64,000 bases of DNA from Pseudomonadota bacterium (GCA_018242505.1 JAFEBU010000073.1:62001-126000); one strand, 5' to 3'. Numbered from the stretch's first letter, positions 35,013 through 43,900 are shown. Notes: generated from the letters alone by a model not told the origin. Program-made: numbers and translations.

Positions 35013-35980
35013 GCGACTGGTGCGGCTGGCCGGTCGTCGACGAGACGACCGCCTGGGAAACCGCCCAACAGATCCTGACCGACGCCGAGTTGTCGGACGG
35101 CCTGCCCCTGGTGCCGCCGACGCGACGGCGTCTCGACGCCATGGTTGCGGGCATTGTCCGCCGCGCCGACCCGCGCGGCGCCATGCCGCCGATGTTCGGC
35201 GAGATCACGCCCGATGCGGTCGCCTACCAGTGCGTGATTGCCGGCTGCCGTCCGGCCGAACTGCCAGTCGTGCTGGCGGCTGCGGAGGCGACGCTCGAGC
35301 CCGATTTCAACCTGCTCGGCATCGCCACGACGACAGGGACGGCCTGCGTGGCGCTTTGCGTCCATGGACCTGTTGCCCGACAACTCGACATCAACGCCGG
35401 CACCAATTGCCTTGGCCCTGGCAATCGGGCCAATGCCAGCATCGGCCGTGCCCTGCAGCTCTGCATCCGCAACATCGGCGGCGCCCGCTCGGAAACCGGA
35501 GACATGGCGACCATGGGCCAGCCAGGCAAGTACACCTTCTGCTTTGCCGAGCGCGCCGACGGCCCCTTCCCGACGCTCACCGCCCGCCATGGGCTCGGTC
35601 GCGATACGAGCGCGATCACAGTGATGGGCATCTCGGGAACGGCGGAAGTGTTGCCGGGCGACGGCGAAGGTGCGACGCCGGAAGCGATCTTGTCGCCAAT
35701 CGTTGCCGGCATGCGCGCCGCTGTCGTCATGTCGGGCCTCGGCCGCAAGAACGAGCGCGGCGAGCAGGTCTTCCTGCTTCCGCTCGAAATGGCGGAGAAG
35801 ATCGCACGGCACGACGGCTGGGATATTGCGCGCATCCAGCGCTATGTCTTCGACGAAAGCGAAGGCGCCGCGCGCTCGCCCGACGCCATTCATCCCATCG
35901 TCACCGGCGGTGCCGGCTACAAGATGACTTACCTGCCGATCTGGGGCGGCGGCTCGCAAACGGTGATGCGGCCGCTTTAG
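35009..35980 (+). CDS. Unknown protein B of the selenoprotein operon (paralogue of protein A)
   Basis: A 323-residue protein overlapping the previous gene by four bases. It repeats the motif series of protein A: SDGLPLVPPT, VIAGCRPAELPVV (Cys80), TTTGTACVA (Cys113), INAGTNCLGPG (Cys134), NASIGRALQLCIRNIGGA and QPGKYTFCFAE (Cys178). It lacks the extra Cys equivalent to Cys131 of protein A. The C-terminal part (GISGTAEVLPGDGEGATPEA, 20 residues) differs more. Cytoplasmic by appearance. It ends the five-gene run and converges on the rhodanese gene with 9 bases between. Confidence 0.85.
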   Translation: MSDWCGWPVVDETTAWETAQQILTDAELSDGLPLVPPTRRRLDAMVAGIVRRADPRGAMPPMFGEITPDAVAYQCVIAGCRPAELPVVLAAAEATLEPDFNLLGIATTTGTACVALCVHGPVARQLDINAGTNCLGPGNRANASIGRALQLCIRNIGGARSETGDMATMGQPGKYTFCFAERADGPFPTLTARHGLGRDTSAITVMGISGTAEVLPGDGEGATPEAILSPIVAGMRAAVVMSGLGRKNERGEQVFLLPLEMAEKIARHDGWDIARIQRYVFDESEGAARSPDAIHPIVTGGAGYKMTYLPIWGGGSQTVMRPL

Positions 35981-35989
35981 CGGCGGTGG

Positions 35990-36370
35990 CTAGACCTTCT
36001 CGACCGGGCCGCCCTTCTCCGCCCAGTCCTTGAAGGCACCGAGGTTCCGCACGGTCTGGTAACCGAGATCCTGGAGGGCCTTTCCGGCCAGCGCCGACCG
36101 GCCGCCCGAGGCGCAATAGACGATCACCGGCCGATCTCGGTTGAACGCAGGGTTGTGATAGGGCGAGTCGGGGTCGGCGCGGAATTCGAGCATGCCCCGC
36201 GAGACATGGACGGCGCCTGCGACCTTGCCGCTGGCCTGAAGCTCGGGCAGGTCGCGGACATCCACGACCAGCGCGTTCTTGTCCTTGATCAGCGCCATCG
36301 CCTCGTCACGATCGATCTTCGATACCGAAGCATTGGCGGCAGCAAGCATGTCTTTGACCGAGGTCGGCAT
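35990..36370 (-). CDS. Rhodanese-like domain protein
   Basis: A 126-residue single rhodanese domain. The catalytic Cys is in VIVYCASGGRSALAGK, preceded by ALVVDVRDLPELQASGKVAG (20 residues) and followed by GAFKDWAEKGGPV. Such proteins transfer or carry sulfane sulfur. ATG 36370 is preceded by GGAGGA. It is the last reverse-strand gene of the catabolic cluster and lies beside the selenoprotein operon, but on the opposite strand. Confidence 0.9.
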   Translation of the reverse strand: MPTSVKDMLAAANASVSKIDRDEAMALIKDKNALVVDVRDLPELQASGKVAGAVHVSRGMLEFRADPDSPYHNPAFNRDRPVIVYCASGGRSALAGKALQDLGYQTVRNLGAFKDWAEKGGPVEKV

Positions 36371-36430
36371 ATTGTCCTCCACACAGCGCACAGAAAATAT
36401 CGCCCAGCTTGGGCTGTGGCCAGACCGCCT

Positions 36431-37270
36431 TCAAGGCACCTTCCAGCCGATCCACTCGCAAACACCGCGGCCCATGACCCAGCCGAGATCCTCGCCTTTC
36501 AGCCAGGGCATCTCCTCGGTGAACATGGTCACGCCCTGGCGATAGCTGCAGGGCAATCGCGACCAGTCGGTGCCCCAGAAGGTGCGCCGGGGTCCGAATG
36601 CCTCGAATACCCGCCGGATATGGGCGTGCACGGAGCGGTAGGGGTAGGTCTTGTCGTCGGCGTAGCACGGCATCGCGGAGACCTTGGCCGCCACGTTCGG
36701 CCGTTTGGCCAGCGCCAGGACCTTGTCGAGGCTTGCGAAGTTGGACGCTTCGGTGACGGTCTTCCCGCTCTTGAGACCGAGATGATCGAGAACGAGCCTC
36801 AACCCCGGATAGCGTTCGGCGATCCGGTCGGCGAGATGCATGTATTCGTGGTGGAACAGAACCATGGCCGGAATGCCGGCCTTCTCCATCTCGCCCCACA
36901 CCCAGTCGAAGCGTCCGTCCAGCAACGGCTGCCGCAGGATCTCGGTGTGAAAGGTGAAGCGCATGCCGAGCATGCCGGGCTGCCTCTTCCAGCCGACGAT
37001 CTGCTCGCGCGCGCCGGGCGCATCCGGATCGAGGCGGCCCATGACGGCGAAGCGGTCCGGATGGCTTCGGGCCGCTTCGATCGCAAGATCGTTGCGATCG
37101 CCTTCCCATGACGGCGGAACGATCACGACGCGGTCGACGCCGGCCTTGTCCATCTCGGCCAAAAGCTCGTCCTTGCCGAGCGGCGCACGGTGCGGCTCGG
37201 CCCGCGCCGGCCATGGCCGTTCCGGTGTGTTGGCCGCCCAGATATGGACCTGCGCATCGGCGATCAGCAT
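36431..37270 (-). CDS. Amidohydrolase-2 family hydrolase
   Basis: A 279-residue TIM-barrel metal-dependent hydrolase/decarboxylase of the amidohydrolase-related family. It has the N-terminal metal motif DAQVHIWAAN, FHHEYMHLADRIAERYPGLR, the catalytic LDHLGLKSG and the C-terminal FWGTDWSRLPC carrying the last metal-ligand Asp. The family contains 2-pyrone-4,6-dicarboxylate lactonases, fucono-lactonases and related decarboxylases. ATG 37270 starts MLIADAQVHIW. It lies 19 bases after the amidase in the same operon. Confidence 0.88.
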   Translation of the reverse strand: MLIADAQVHIWAANTPERPWPARAEPHRAPLGKDELLAEMDKAGVDRVVIVPPSWEGDRNDLAIEAARSHPDRFAVMGRLDPDAPGAREQIVGWKRQPGMLGMRFTFHTEILRQPLLDGRFDWVWGEMEKAGIPAMVLFHHEYMHLADRIAERYPGLRLVLDHLGLKSGKTVTEASNFASLDKVLALAKRPNVAAKVSAMPCYADDKTYPYRSVHAHIRRVFEAFGPRRTFWGTDWSRLPCSYRQGVTMFTEEMPWLKGEDLGWVMGRGVCEWIGWKVP

Positions 37271-37289
37271 CGGTATCCCCGTTTCATAT

Positions 37290-38702
37290 TCAGTGTGGCG
37301 GCCGGCGGCCGCGCCATGGACGCGCCTGCTCGAGTTGGCCGGCCAGCGAATAGAGCGTTTCCTCAGCACCATATCGGCCGATGAAATGAAGGCCGATCGG
37401 CAATCCGTCGCCCGTCCATTCCAGCGGGACCGACATGGCGGGAACGCCCGTCGCATTGCAGACGGCGGTGAACGACGTCATCGGCGCGACGGCCCGCTCG
37501 AACTCTTCCGCCGACCCATCCATGCGCACCGTGCCGAGCGGCAAATGCGTGGTCGCGATCGTCGTCGACAACAGTATGTCGTATGTCTCGAAGAAAATTC
37601 CAAGCTGCCGTCCCGTGCGATGGAATGTCTGCACGGCGCGAATGTACTCATCCGCCGTGACGGCACGCCCGCGTTCGGCATAGAGTTGCGTCACTGCTTC
37701 GAAGTCGCCGGGTCCAAGTGTACGCCCATTGGCGCGGACCTGGATGTTGGTCCAGGTGTTGGCGCACATCACGCGCCAGAACGCCTCTCCCAGTTTCTCT
37801 GCGTCATAGCCGGGAGAGGCCTCCTCGACTCGATGGCCGAGCTCTTCCAGAAGCCTGGCCGTGCGCTCGGTCGCGCGAACAAGAACAGGGTCGAGCGGCG
37901 GTCCACCGACAGGCCGGCGCATGAAGGCGATGCGCAGCTTTCCCGGCGCCCGCTCGACTGCCTCGAGGAAGGTCGCTTTCGGCGGCGGCGCGGCATAGGG
38001 ATCGCCCGGCTCGCTGCCCGCCACCGCATCGAGGAGCGCCGCGCTGTCGCGCACCGAGATCGACACGCAATGTTGCGCACCTGCACCGGCCAGCGTCTCG
38101 CCGATTGGTGCCAGGCTGACGCGGCCGCGCGACGGCTTCAGCCCGAAGAGACCGCAGAGACTGGCCGGGATACGGATCGAACCGCCACCGTCGGTCGCAT
38201 GCGCCATGGGAAGGGTACGGGCGGCAACTATCGCCGCCGAGCCGCCGGACGAGCCGCCCGGCGACAGATCTGGTCGCCAGGGATTGCGCGTCGGACCGCC
38301 AAATACGGGCTCGGTTGTCGGCGCCAGGCCGAACTCGCTGGTGTTGGTGCGGCCGACGATCACGAGGCCGGCGCGTCGCAGGCGGGCCACGGCGGCGCTG
38401 TCGGCCACCGCGACAGGTTCCCTGGCGAAAAACCGCGAGCCAAGGGTCGTCGGCGTGCCGGCGCACTCGGCCATGAGCTGCTTGACCAGATATGGAATGC
38501 CCTGGAAAGGGCCCTCGCCTGACGCGGCGACGGAGCGCTCGAGCAGCTCACCGTCATAGAAATCCGTGACGGCATTCAACGGGCCGTTGGCGGTGCGCAA
38601 GGAACGGAGCGTCGCATCAAGCAGCTCGCGGGCGTCGAGCTTGCGCGCCTTGATCAGACCGGCGACCGCCAGCGCATCATGTGTCGCAAAAAGATCGTTC
38701 AC
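37290..38702 (-). CDS. Amidase (amidase signature family)
   Basis: A 470-residue serine amidase with the Ser-cisSer-Lys triad: the Lys in IPYLVKQLMAE, the cis-Ser in SPGGSSGGSAA, and the nucleophile in ATDGGGSIRIPASLCGLFGL (20 residues). The family hydrolyses small amides, carbamates or aryl amides. It begins 2 bases after the DHDPS-like gene ends, so the two are probably co-translated. Together with the amidohydrolase and aldolase-like enzymes it suggests stepwise breakdown of an amide-bearing compound (inference). Confidence 0.93.
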   Translation of the reverse strand: MNDLFATHDALAVAGLIKARKLDARELLDATLRSLRTANGPLNAVTDFYDGELLERSVAASGEGPFQGIPYLVKQLMAECAGTPTTLGSRFFAREPVAVADSAAVARLRRAGLVIVGRTNTSEFGLAPTTEPVFGGPTRNPWRPDLSPGGSSGGSAAIVAARTLPMAHATDGGGSIRIPASLCGLFGLKPSRGRVSLAPIGETLAGAGAQHCVSISVRDSAALLDAVAGSEPGDPYAAPPPKATFLEAVERAPGKLRIAFMRRPVGGPPLDPVLVRATERTARLLEELGHRVEEASPGYDAEKLGEAFWRVMCANTWTNIQVRANGRTLGPGDFEAVTQLYAERGRAVTADEYIRAVQTFHRTGRQLGIFFETYDILLSTTIATTHLPLGTVRMDGSAEEFERAVAPMTSFTAVCNATGVPAMSVPLEWTGDGLPIGLHFIGRYGAEETLYSLAGQLEQARPWRGRRPPH

Positions 38703-38704
38703 CG

Positions 38705-39787
38705 TCAGGCACGCCAGCGATCGAGGTTGGCCGCCACGAAGGCATCGTCATGCAGATCGGGATAAGTCGCGTACAGCCGGTCGATGCCCGCGCTCTGGCC
38801 GGGGCTCAACTTTTCCTCGGGGTCGAGGCATTCGATCGACGTCATCAATCCCTGGCGTCGAAGGATCTCGTGGCAGCCGGGAATGCAGCCCGCGAAGTCG
38901 TGTTCGACATCGAACACGACGCTGTTGCAGTCGGTTACGAACGAGTCGAGCGCGAGCACCTCGGCCGGCACGGCGCCATTGGACACCGACAGCTTCAATC
39001 GTTCGAGCAGCTTGACCGCGCCGCGCGTCCACACGCTCCAATGGCCCAGTAGGCCGCCCTTGAAGCGCAGCGTCACCTCACGGTTTCCGGTGCGCACGAC
39101 CATCGGCGAGATCAGGTCGGCGACGATGTGGTCATCGTTGCCGGTGTAGAGGGTGACACGGTCCTCCACCTGCGCCTGCGCGACCCCGAAGGCGACATCG
39201 AGCGTGCGGTACCGATTGAAGGGCGCGACCTTGATCGCCACCACATTGTCGATCGCGGCGAACCGCGCCCAGAAGGATCGCGACAACGGGATGCCGCCGA
39301 CCGCCGTCTGCAGATAGAAGCCGATCAACGGCATCTCCTTGGCAACGGCGGTGCAGTGCTCGATCAGCTCGTCCTCGCTCGCGCCTTTCAGCGCCGCCAG
39401 GGACAGCAGCACGGCGTGATAGCCAAGCGCGCGGGCGGTACGCGCCTCCTCCACGGCCTGCGCCGTCTTGCCGACAGCGCCTGCAATCATGACCAGCGGC
39501 CGGTCCGTCCAGTCGCGCGCCGTCTCGATCGCGAGTTCGAGCACGGGCCGATAGAGGCCGACCTCGCGAATGGCGAACTGCGTGGAATGCACGCCCACCG
39601 CCAGGCCGCCGGAGCCCGCATCGAGGTAATAGCGGCTGATCGCACGCTGCGATTGCTTGTCGAATTGCCGGTCGGGGCCGAGCGCCAGCGGATGCGCGGG
39701 GATCACCGTCCCCTCGCGCAGGAGCGAGAGGACGGCCGGCGGCAGATCGCGCCAATGCAGGGCTTTGTCGGGAATCATGTCGGGCAT
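38705..39787 (-). CDS. Dihydrodipicolinate synthase/N-acetylneuraminate lyase-family protein
   Basis: A 360-residue TIM-barrel aldolase/lyase of the DapA superfamily, somewhat longer than the usual 290-310. The Schiff-base Lys is in VVAIKVAPFNRYRTLDV and the active-site Tyr in IGFYLQTAVGG. The N-terminal GTVIPAHPLALGPDRQFD and YLDAGSGGLAVGVHSTQF agree with the family. The true substrate is a 2-oxo acid of unknown nature. ATG 39787 was taken; another ATG follows at 39778. Confidence 0.85.
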   Translation of the reverse strand: MPDMIPDKALHWRDLPPAVLSLLREGTVIPAHPLALGPDRQFDKQSQRAISRYYLDAGSGGLAVGVHSTQFAIREVGLYRPVLELAIETARDWTDRPLVMIAGAVGKTAQAVEEARTARALGYHAVLLSLAALKGASEDELIEHCTAVAKEMPLIGFYLQTAVGGIPLSRSFWARFAAIDNVVAIKVAPFNRYRTLDVAFGVAQAQVEDRVTLYTGNDDHIVADLISPMVVRTGNREVTLRFKGGLLGHWSVWTRGAVKLLERLKLSVSNGAVPAEVLALDSFVTDCNSVVFDVEHDFAGCIPGCHEILRRQGLMTSIECLDPEEKLSPGQSAGIDRLYATYPDLHDDAFVAANLDRWRA

Positions 39788-39788
39788 C

Positions 39789-40655
39789 CTATCCCAATTC
39801 CGGGCCGGCGAGAGCAAAGAGCCGGGCGGGATCGTCGAGCCCTTCCGCCTCCCCCAGCGTCATCCGCGTGTAGGCGCGGGGCGAAACCGCGCCCTGTCGC
39901 TCGAGCCAGCCTCCGATCCGGCTGTGGGTTTCGGGCATATCGAGAATGAAGGGTCCCGAGACAGCGTGGGCGGCTCGGCCAATCAACGCGAGCGCGATCG
40001 CCTCGCTATCGGCGACCACGGGGCCGATCGAGTTGGCCGCGCGGCCTTCCCGCCCCAAAATGAAGCCTGCGCATTCCCCTGCATCGTTTTGTGCGACCCA
40101 GGCGAGGCCAGGCTGGCGGCCAGCCAGATGGGCCAGGATCGCCGGCCTCTCCATGCCGCTCCTCGGCCGGTCGTAAAGCGCGATGCCTGGCAGATCGGCG
40201 CTTGCCACAGGCCGTATCCGGATGCCCGAGGGTGGCTCGACCGTTTCGGTCGCCTCGTCGAAATGCCAGCGCGCGATCCTGTAGAGATCATGGAAACCCA
40301 GTGTCAGGTAAAGCGGGCGGCCCTGCTCGGTCGCGTCGAGACCCGCGACCGCACCGGCTCTTCGCACGTCCTCGATGCAGCACTTCAGGAGCGTGGTGCC
40401 GAGTCCGCCGCGCCGTCGCGACCGGGCCACCAGCACCATGCTGATCCAGGCGAGATCCGCTCCAAGTGGCAAGACCAGCGAGCTTGCTTCCCATCGGCCG
40501 TCGGCGCCCCGGCAACCGAAGCCGCGGCCGGCCTCCAGCATGAACCGCCAATCGGCAACGTTCTGGTTCCAGCCGGCCTCGATCGACAAGGGCCATACCG
40601 CCTCGCTCTGGTCCGGCCCGATGGGCGCGACGTCCAGAACGTCAGTATTGGCCAT
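39789..40655 (-). CDS. GNAT-family N-acetyltransferase
   Basis: A 288-residue protein with one clear GNAT domain (30-135): ISMVLVARSRRRGGLGTTLL carries the acetyl-CoA pyrophosphate loop R-R-x-G-L-G. The C-terminal half (SGIRIRPVASADLPGIALYD, AGFILGREGRAANSIGPVVA) looks like the second, degenerate GNAT unit seen in two-domain acetyltransferases. It overlaps the epimerase gene by 14 bases, so it belongs to the operon. Substrate unknown. Confidence 0.83.
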   Translation of the reverse strand: MANTDVLDVAPIGPDQSEAVWPLSIEAGWNQNVADWRFMLEAGRGFGCRGADGRWEASSLVLPLGADLAWISMVLVARSRRRGGLGTTLLKCCIEDVRRAGAVAGLDATEQGRPLYLTLGFHDLYRIARWHFDEATETVEPPSGIRIRPVASADLPGIALYDRPRSGMERPAILAHLAGRQPGLAWVAQNDAGECAGFILGREGRAANSIGPVVADSEAIALALIGRAAHAVSGPFILDMPETHSRIGGWLERQGAVSPRAYTRMTLGEAEGLDDPARLFALAGPELG

Positions 40656-41682
40656 CGCGGACCTCGTAGTGCGTCGGCTTGTTCAAGGTCTTCATGTCGC
40701 GCATCAGCCAGTCGGCGGTCCATTCGATCATGCGCTGGAGCGGCACGCTGGGTGGCCCGAACTCCCGCACCATGCGGCCGGCATTGTTCAGCCAGCCCGT
40801 CGACGCCTCCTTGCCCGTAAGTTTGGGAGACTTGCCCAAAAGCTTGCCGAACTCGTTGGCAAGCCATCGCACCTCGATGGTTTCCGGTCCGGTGACATTG
40901 ATAGGTGTGGTCGGCGTTGTCGCACGGGCAAGACAGCAGAGTGCCACCGTATTGGCATCGCCCTGCCAGATCACGTTCACATGCCCCATGGAGAGATCGA
41001 TCATCTCGCCATCGCGCACCTTGCGGCCAACGTCGTGCAGGACGCCGTAGCGCATGTCGATTGCGTAGTTCAGCCGGAAGAGGCGACCCGGCGTGCGGTG
41101 CCGCGCAGAAAAATATTCGAACATGCGTTCGCGGCCGACGCAGGAATTGGCGTAGTCGCCGGACGGCGGAACGGGCGGCACCTCCTCCGTCGCCCCGCCG
41201 CCGTCCACCGGAACGAAGGGATAAACGCAGCCGGTCGAAAAGGCGACGATGCGCGAGGCCTTGAAGACCTCCGCCACCATGGCCGGAACCTGCACATTCA
41301 TCGCCCAGGTGAGCGGCACATCGCCCGTCGCGCCGAACTTGCGGCCGGCCATGAAGACGATGTTGTCCGCCTTGGGCAATCTTTCGAGCGCACTTCGGTC
41401 CAGCAGGTCGGCCGAAATCGGCTCCACTCCCGCCTTCTCCAGCGCCTCGCGCACGCCCGCCTCGCTGAAGCGCGCCACGCCCATCACGCGCTTCGCTGGC
41501 GCCGCACGCTTGGCCAGCCGCGCCAGCGTCGGACCCATCTTTCCGCCGACTCCCAGGACCATGATATCGCCGGGGATCGTCGCGAGGTCCTGTGTCAGCG
41601 CCGCGGACGGCAAGGTCATGAAATCCTCGAGCGTCTCGATCGTGTCGAAGCGCGTCGGCAGGGTGGCTGCATCGCTGCTCAT
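40642..41682 (-). CDS. NAD-dependent epimerase-like protein with altered catalytic residues
   Basis: A 346-residue extended-SDR/epimerase-type protein. The nucleotide-binding loop is IMVLGVGGKMGPTLARL; FMAGRKFGATGDVPLTWAMN and VAFSTGCVYPFVPV follow the family pattern. Where epimerases have YxxxK, the aligned segment is SCVGRERMFEY, so both Tyr and Lys seem replaced (Cys and Glu in my alignment). It may bind but not oxidise a sugar, or use another mechanism. ATG 41682 overlaps the enolase-family gene by four bases. Confidence 0.82.
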   Translation of the reverse strand: MSSDAATLPTRFDTIETLEDFMTLPSAALTQDLATIPGDIMVLGVGGKMGPTLARLAKRAAPAKRVMGVARFSEAGVREALEKAGVEPISADLLDRSALERLPKADNIVFMAGRKFGATGDVPLTWAMNVQVPAMVAEVFKASRIVAFSTGCVYPFVPVDGGGATEEVPPVPPSGDYANSCVGRERMFEYFSARHRTPGRLFRLNYAIDMRYGVLHDVGRKVRDGEMIDLSMGHVNVIWQGDANTVALCCLARATTPTTPINVTGPETIEVRWLANEFGKLLGKSPKLTGKEASTGWLNNAGRMVREFGPPSVPLQRMIEWTADWLMRDMKTLNKPTHYEVRDGQY

Positions 41683-43088
41683 GTGGTTGCTCCCGCCATC
41701 TTCCGCATCGACTTGAAATCCATCTCGGCGCCGACGGCAAAGCCCGGAACGCCGAGCGAGCCGAGTGCGAGCTTGCCGCCCGGCGCCTTGAGGCGCGCCG
41801 GCTTGCCGTCCGCGATCGCGTAAAGATCGGGATGGGCCGCGGCAAAGGCCTTCTGCTCGGCTACCGATGCGAAGGACATGCCGTCGACGAAATGATGGGC
41901 ATTGCGCTCGACATGGGTCATGCCGAGGAGCGACACCAGGGCAAGATCCTGCTGCAGACTGACCCCCGGCAAGGTCGTCAGATCCTCGGCCGACATGAAG
42001 TAGCCTTGGCCCAGCCTGGCGACTCGCGAGGCGTTCAGGATCGACTTGTAGAACCCTTTGCAATTCTTGCTCGAGACGCCGGCATATCCCAGCGTCAGGG
42101 CCATCGGAAAGGAAGAGAGCTCGCCGTCCGACTCGTCGATGATCACCGGCCGCATCTTCGCCAGCGGCTTGACCGATTGGCTGAGCGCCATGCTGCGCTT
42201 GATCGGCTGCTCGATGAAAAGCGTCGATCTGGCAAGCCTCGCGAGGCCGGGCGTCTCTTCGACCTTGCGCCAGAGCTCGACGATCCCGTCTACACCGTCA
42301 TATTGCTCGTTGCCGTCGAGCGTGGCGCGATAGTCCGGCAGACCGGCATCGAGAACGGCGGCAATGCGCGACAGCCGGTCGAGGTCGGCGCCGATGTCGC
42401 CCGACACTTTCAGCTTGTAGTAGCGGCCGCGGTAGTATGAGACGACCTCGTCGAGTGTTTCCGGCAGACCGTCGTTCACCCGCTCCTGCGGCGACCGATC
42501 GGCCGCGGTCAGCGGATCGACGAGGCCGACCGTATGCCGGAGGTCGATTGACGGCGCAGGCTTCAGCTCGGCAAGGAACGGCGCGAGATCTGCCTCCCCG
42601 ATATCGGGCGTCAGCTCGGTCGTCTTGATGCCCGGCACATTGGCCATGATCATGTTCGCGAACGATTGCCCGGTCGCTTTGCCGACGGCATCGATGATCG
42701 CCCGGTCGAGCAAGGCCGGCCCGTAGGATGCGACGAGCGGATTGAGGCCAAGCTCGGCGCCACGGCGCTGCTGGGCGATATAGGTGCCGGCAAACAACCC
42801 GAACGGCGTGTCGAGACCGTGCGCCCTGTAGTGATCGATGGCGATGCCGAGCGATTGACGAAGCTGGTCGAGATTCTGTGCGTCGGTGAAGCGCGGATCC
42901 TTCTCGAACCATTTGGCCGCCAGCGCCTCCGCCGCCACGCCCTCGCCGGTGCGCCCGTCGGCAAAAGAAATGCGCGCACGGATCACCGCCTGCACCCCCT
43001 CGGTCACGGTGATGACGCCGAAGCGGAAGGCCAGCCTCATCTTCATCGGCCGTTCGTAACGCTCGACGCCCTCCAGTTTGACTCTCAT
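41679..43088 (-). CDS. Mandelate racemase/enolase superfamily protein
   Basis: A 469-residue enolase-superfamily protein. The barrel shows the base YYKLKVSGD, metal ligands in ATLDGNEQYDGVD, FIEQPIKRS and VIIDESDGE, and the second-base region YAGVSSKNCKG with a Lys. The N-terminal capping domain contains EGVQAVIRARISFADGRTGE (20 residues). The superfamily abstracts a proton alpha to a carboxylate (racemases, sugar-acid dehydratases). The specific reaction is not clear. ATG 43088 overlaps the TIM-barrel gene by four bases. Confidence 0.85.
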   Translation of the reverse strand: MRVKLEGVERYERPMKMRLAFRFGVITVTEGVQAVIRARISFADGRTGEGVAAEALAAKWFEKDPRFTDAQNLDQLRQSLGIAIDHYRAHGLDTPFGLFAGTYIAQQRRGAELGLNPLVASYGPALLDRAIIDAVGKATGQSFANMIMANVPGIKTTELTPDIGEADLAPFLAELKPAPSIDLRHTVGLVDPLTAADRSPQERVNDGLPETLDEVVSYYRGRYYKLKVSGDIGADLDRLSRIAAVLDAGLPDYRATLDGNEQYDGVDGIVELWRKVEETPGLARLARSTLFIEQPIKRSMALSQSVKPLAKMRPVIIDESDGELSSFPMALTLGYAGVSSKNCKGFYKSILNASRVARLGQGYFMSAEDLTTLPGVSLQQDLALVSLLGMTHVERNAHHFVDGMSFASVAEQKAFAAAHPDLYAIADGKPARLKAPGGKLALGSLGVPGFAVGAEMDFKSMRKMAGATT

Positions 43089-43900
43089 CGCTGCTCCAGG
43101 AGTCCAGCCACGTAACCGATCATGCGCGCCGCGCAAGTCGGTCCGTCCGGCTCGTAGATGAAAGGCTCCATCGCTACCCAGCCGTCATAGCCGGTATCGC
43201 GCAGGGCCTCGATCATGGAGCCGAACCTGTCCTCGCCCTGCCCCGGTCCGCGCCGGTTGCGATCGTTGAGCTGGATATGAGCCATAATTCCGGTCGGCAT
43301 CCAACGCCGAATGGCATCGGCCACCGGCTCGGGTTCCATGAGACTCGCCGCCAGCGTGTCGATCATCGTCATGAACGCCGGATTGCCGATCCGGCGCACC
43401 ACCTCGGCTGCCTCGGCAAGCGTATTGATGTAGGTGCAATCAGGCCTTGCCAGCGGCTCGAGGCAATAGGTGACATGCGCCTTCTGCGCGTGATCGGCCG
43501 CCAGGGTCCAGGCCTCCTCCGCACGCTTGGCATCGTCGCCGCCGGTGACGCGACGCTGGGCGGGTGAGCCGTGCACGAGGTAGTTGCCGCCTAACTCGGC
43601 GCAGAGATCGACCGATCCGCACAAGACGTCCGCACTCTTTTGCCAGACCGTGCGGTCGGCGCTGGTGATGGAGAGGCCAGCCGGCGCCGCCAGCAGCCAG
43701 TGCAGGCCGCTCACGACGATGCCTGCATCAGCGCAGGTGCGACGAATCCCGGCTCGCTTGGCGTCGGGCATGCGCCATGCGTCCTCCCCGAAGGTGAAGG
43801 GAGCGATCTCCAGTCCGGCATAGCCCAGGCTGGCGGCGAGCGCGCATTGCCGATCGAACGAAAGCTCGCGGATCACCTCGTTGCACAGGGAAAACCTCAC
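43085..43900 (-). CDS. Sugar phosphate isomerase/epimerase-type TIM-barrel protein
   Basis: A 271-residue AP-endonuclease-2-like TIM barrel. Segments include SLGYAGLEIAPFTFG, VHGSPAQRRVTGGDDA, TYCLEPLARPDCTYINTLAE (20 residues) with Glu as metal ligand, FMTMIDTLAASLME, MAHIQLNDRNRRGPGQGEDR (20) and WVAMEPFIYEP. It probably isomerises or epimerises a sugar or a hydroxy-pyruvate-like acid. It is the first gene of the reverse-strand catabolic operon and lies divergent from the ABC importer, 108 bases apart. Confidence 0.87.
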   Translation of the reverse strand: MRFSLCNEVIRELSFDRQCALAASLGYAGLEIAPFTFGEDAWRMPDAKRAGIRRTCADAGIVVSGLHWLLAAPAGLSITSADRTVWQKSADVLCGSVDLCAELGGNYLVHGSPAQRRVTGGDDAKRAEEAWTLAADHAQKAHVTYCLEPLARPDCTYINTLAEAAEVVRRIGNPAFMTMIDTLAASLMEPEPVADAIRRWMPTGIMAHIQLNDRNRRGPGQGEDRFGSMIEALRDTGYDGWVAMEPFIYEPDGPTCAARMIGYVAGLLEQR

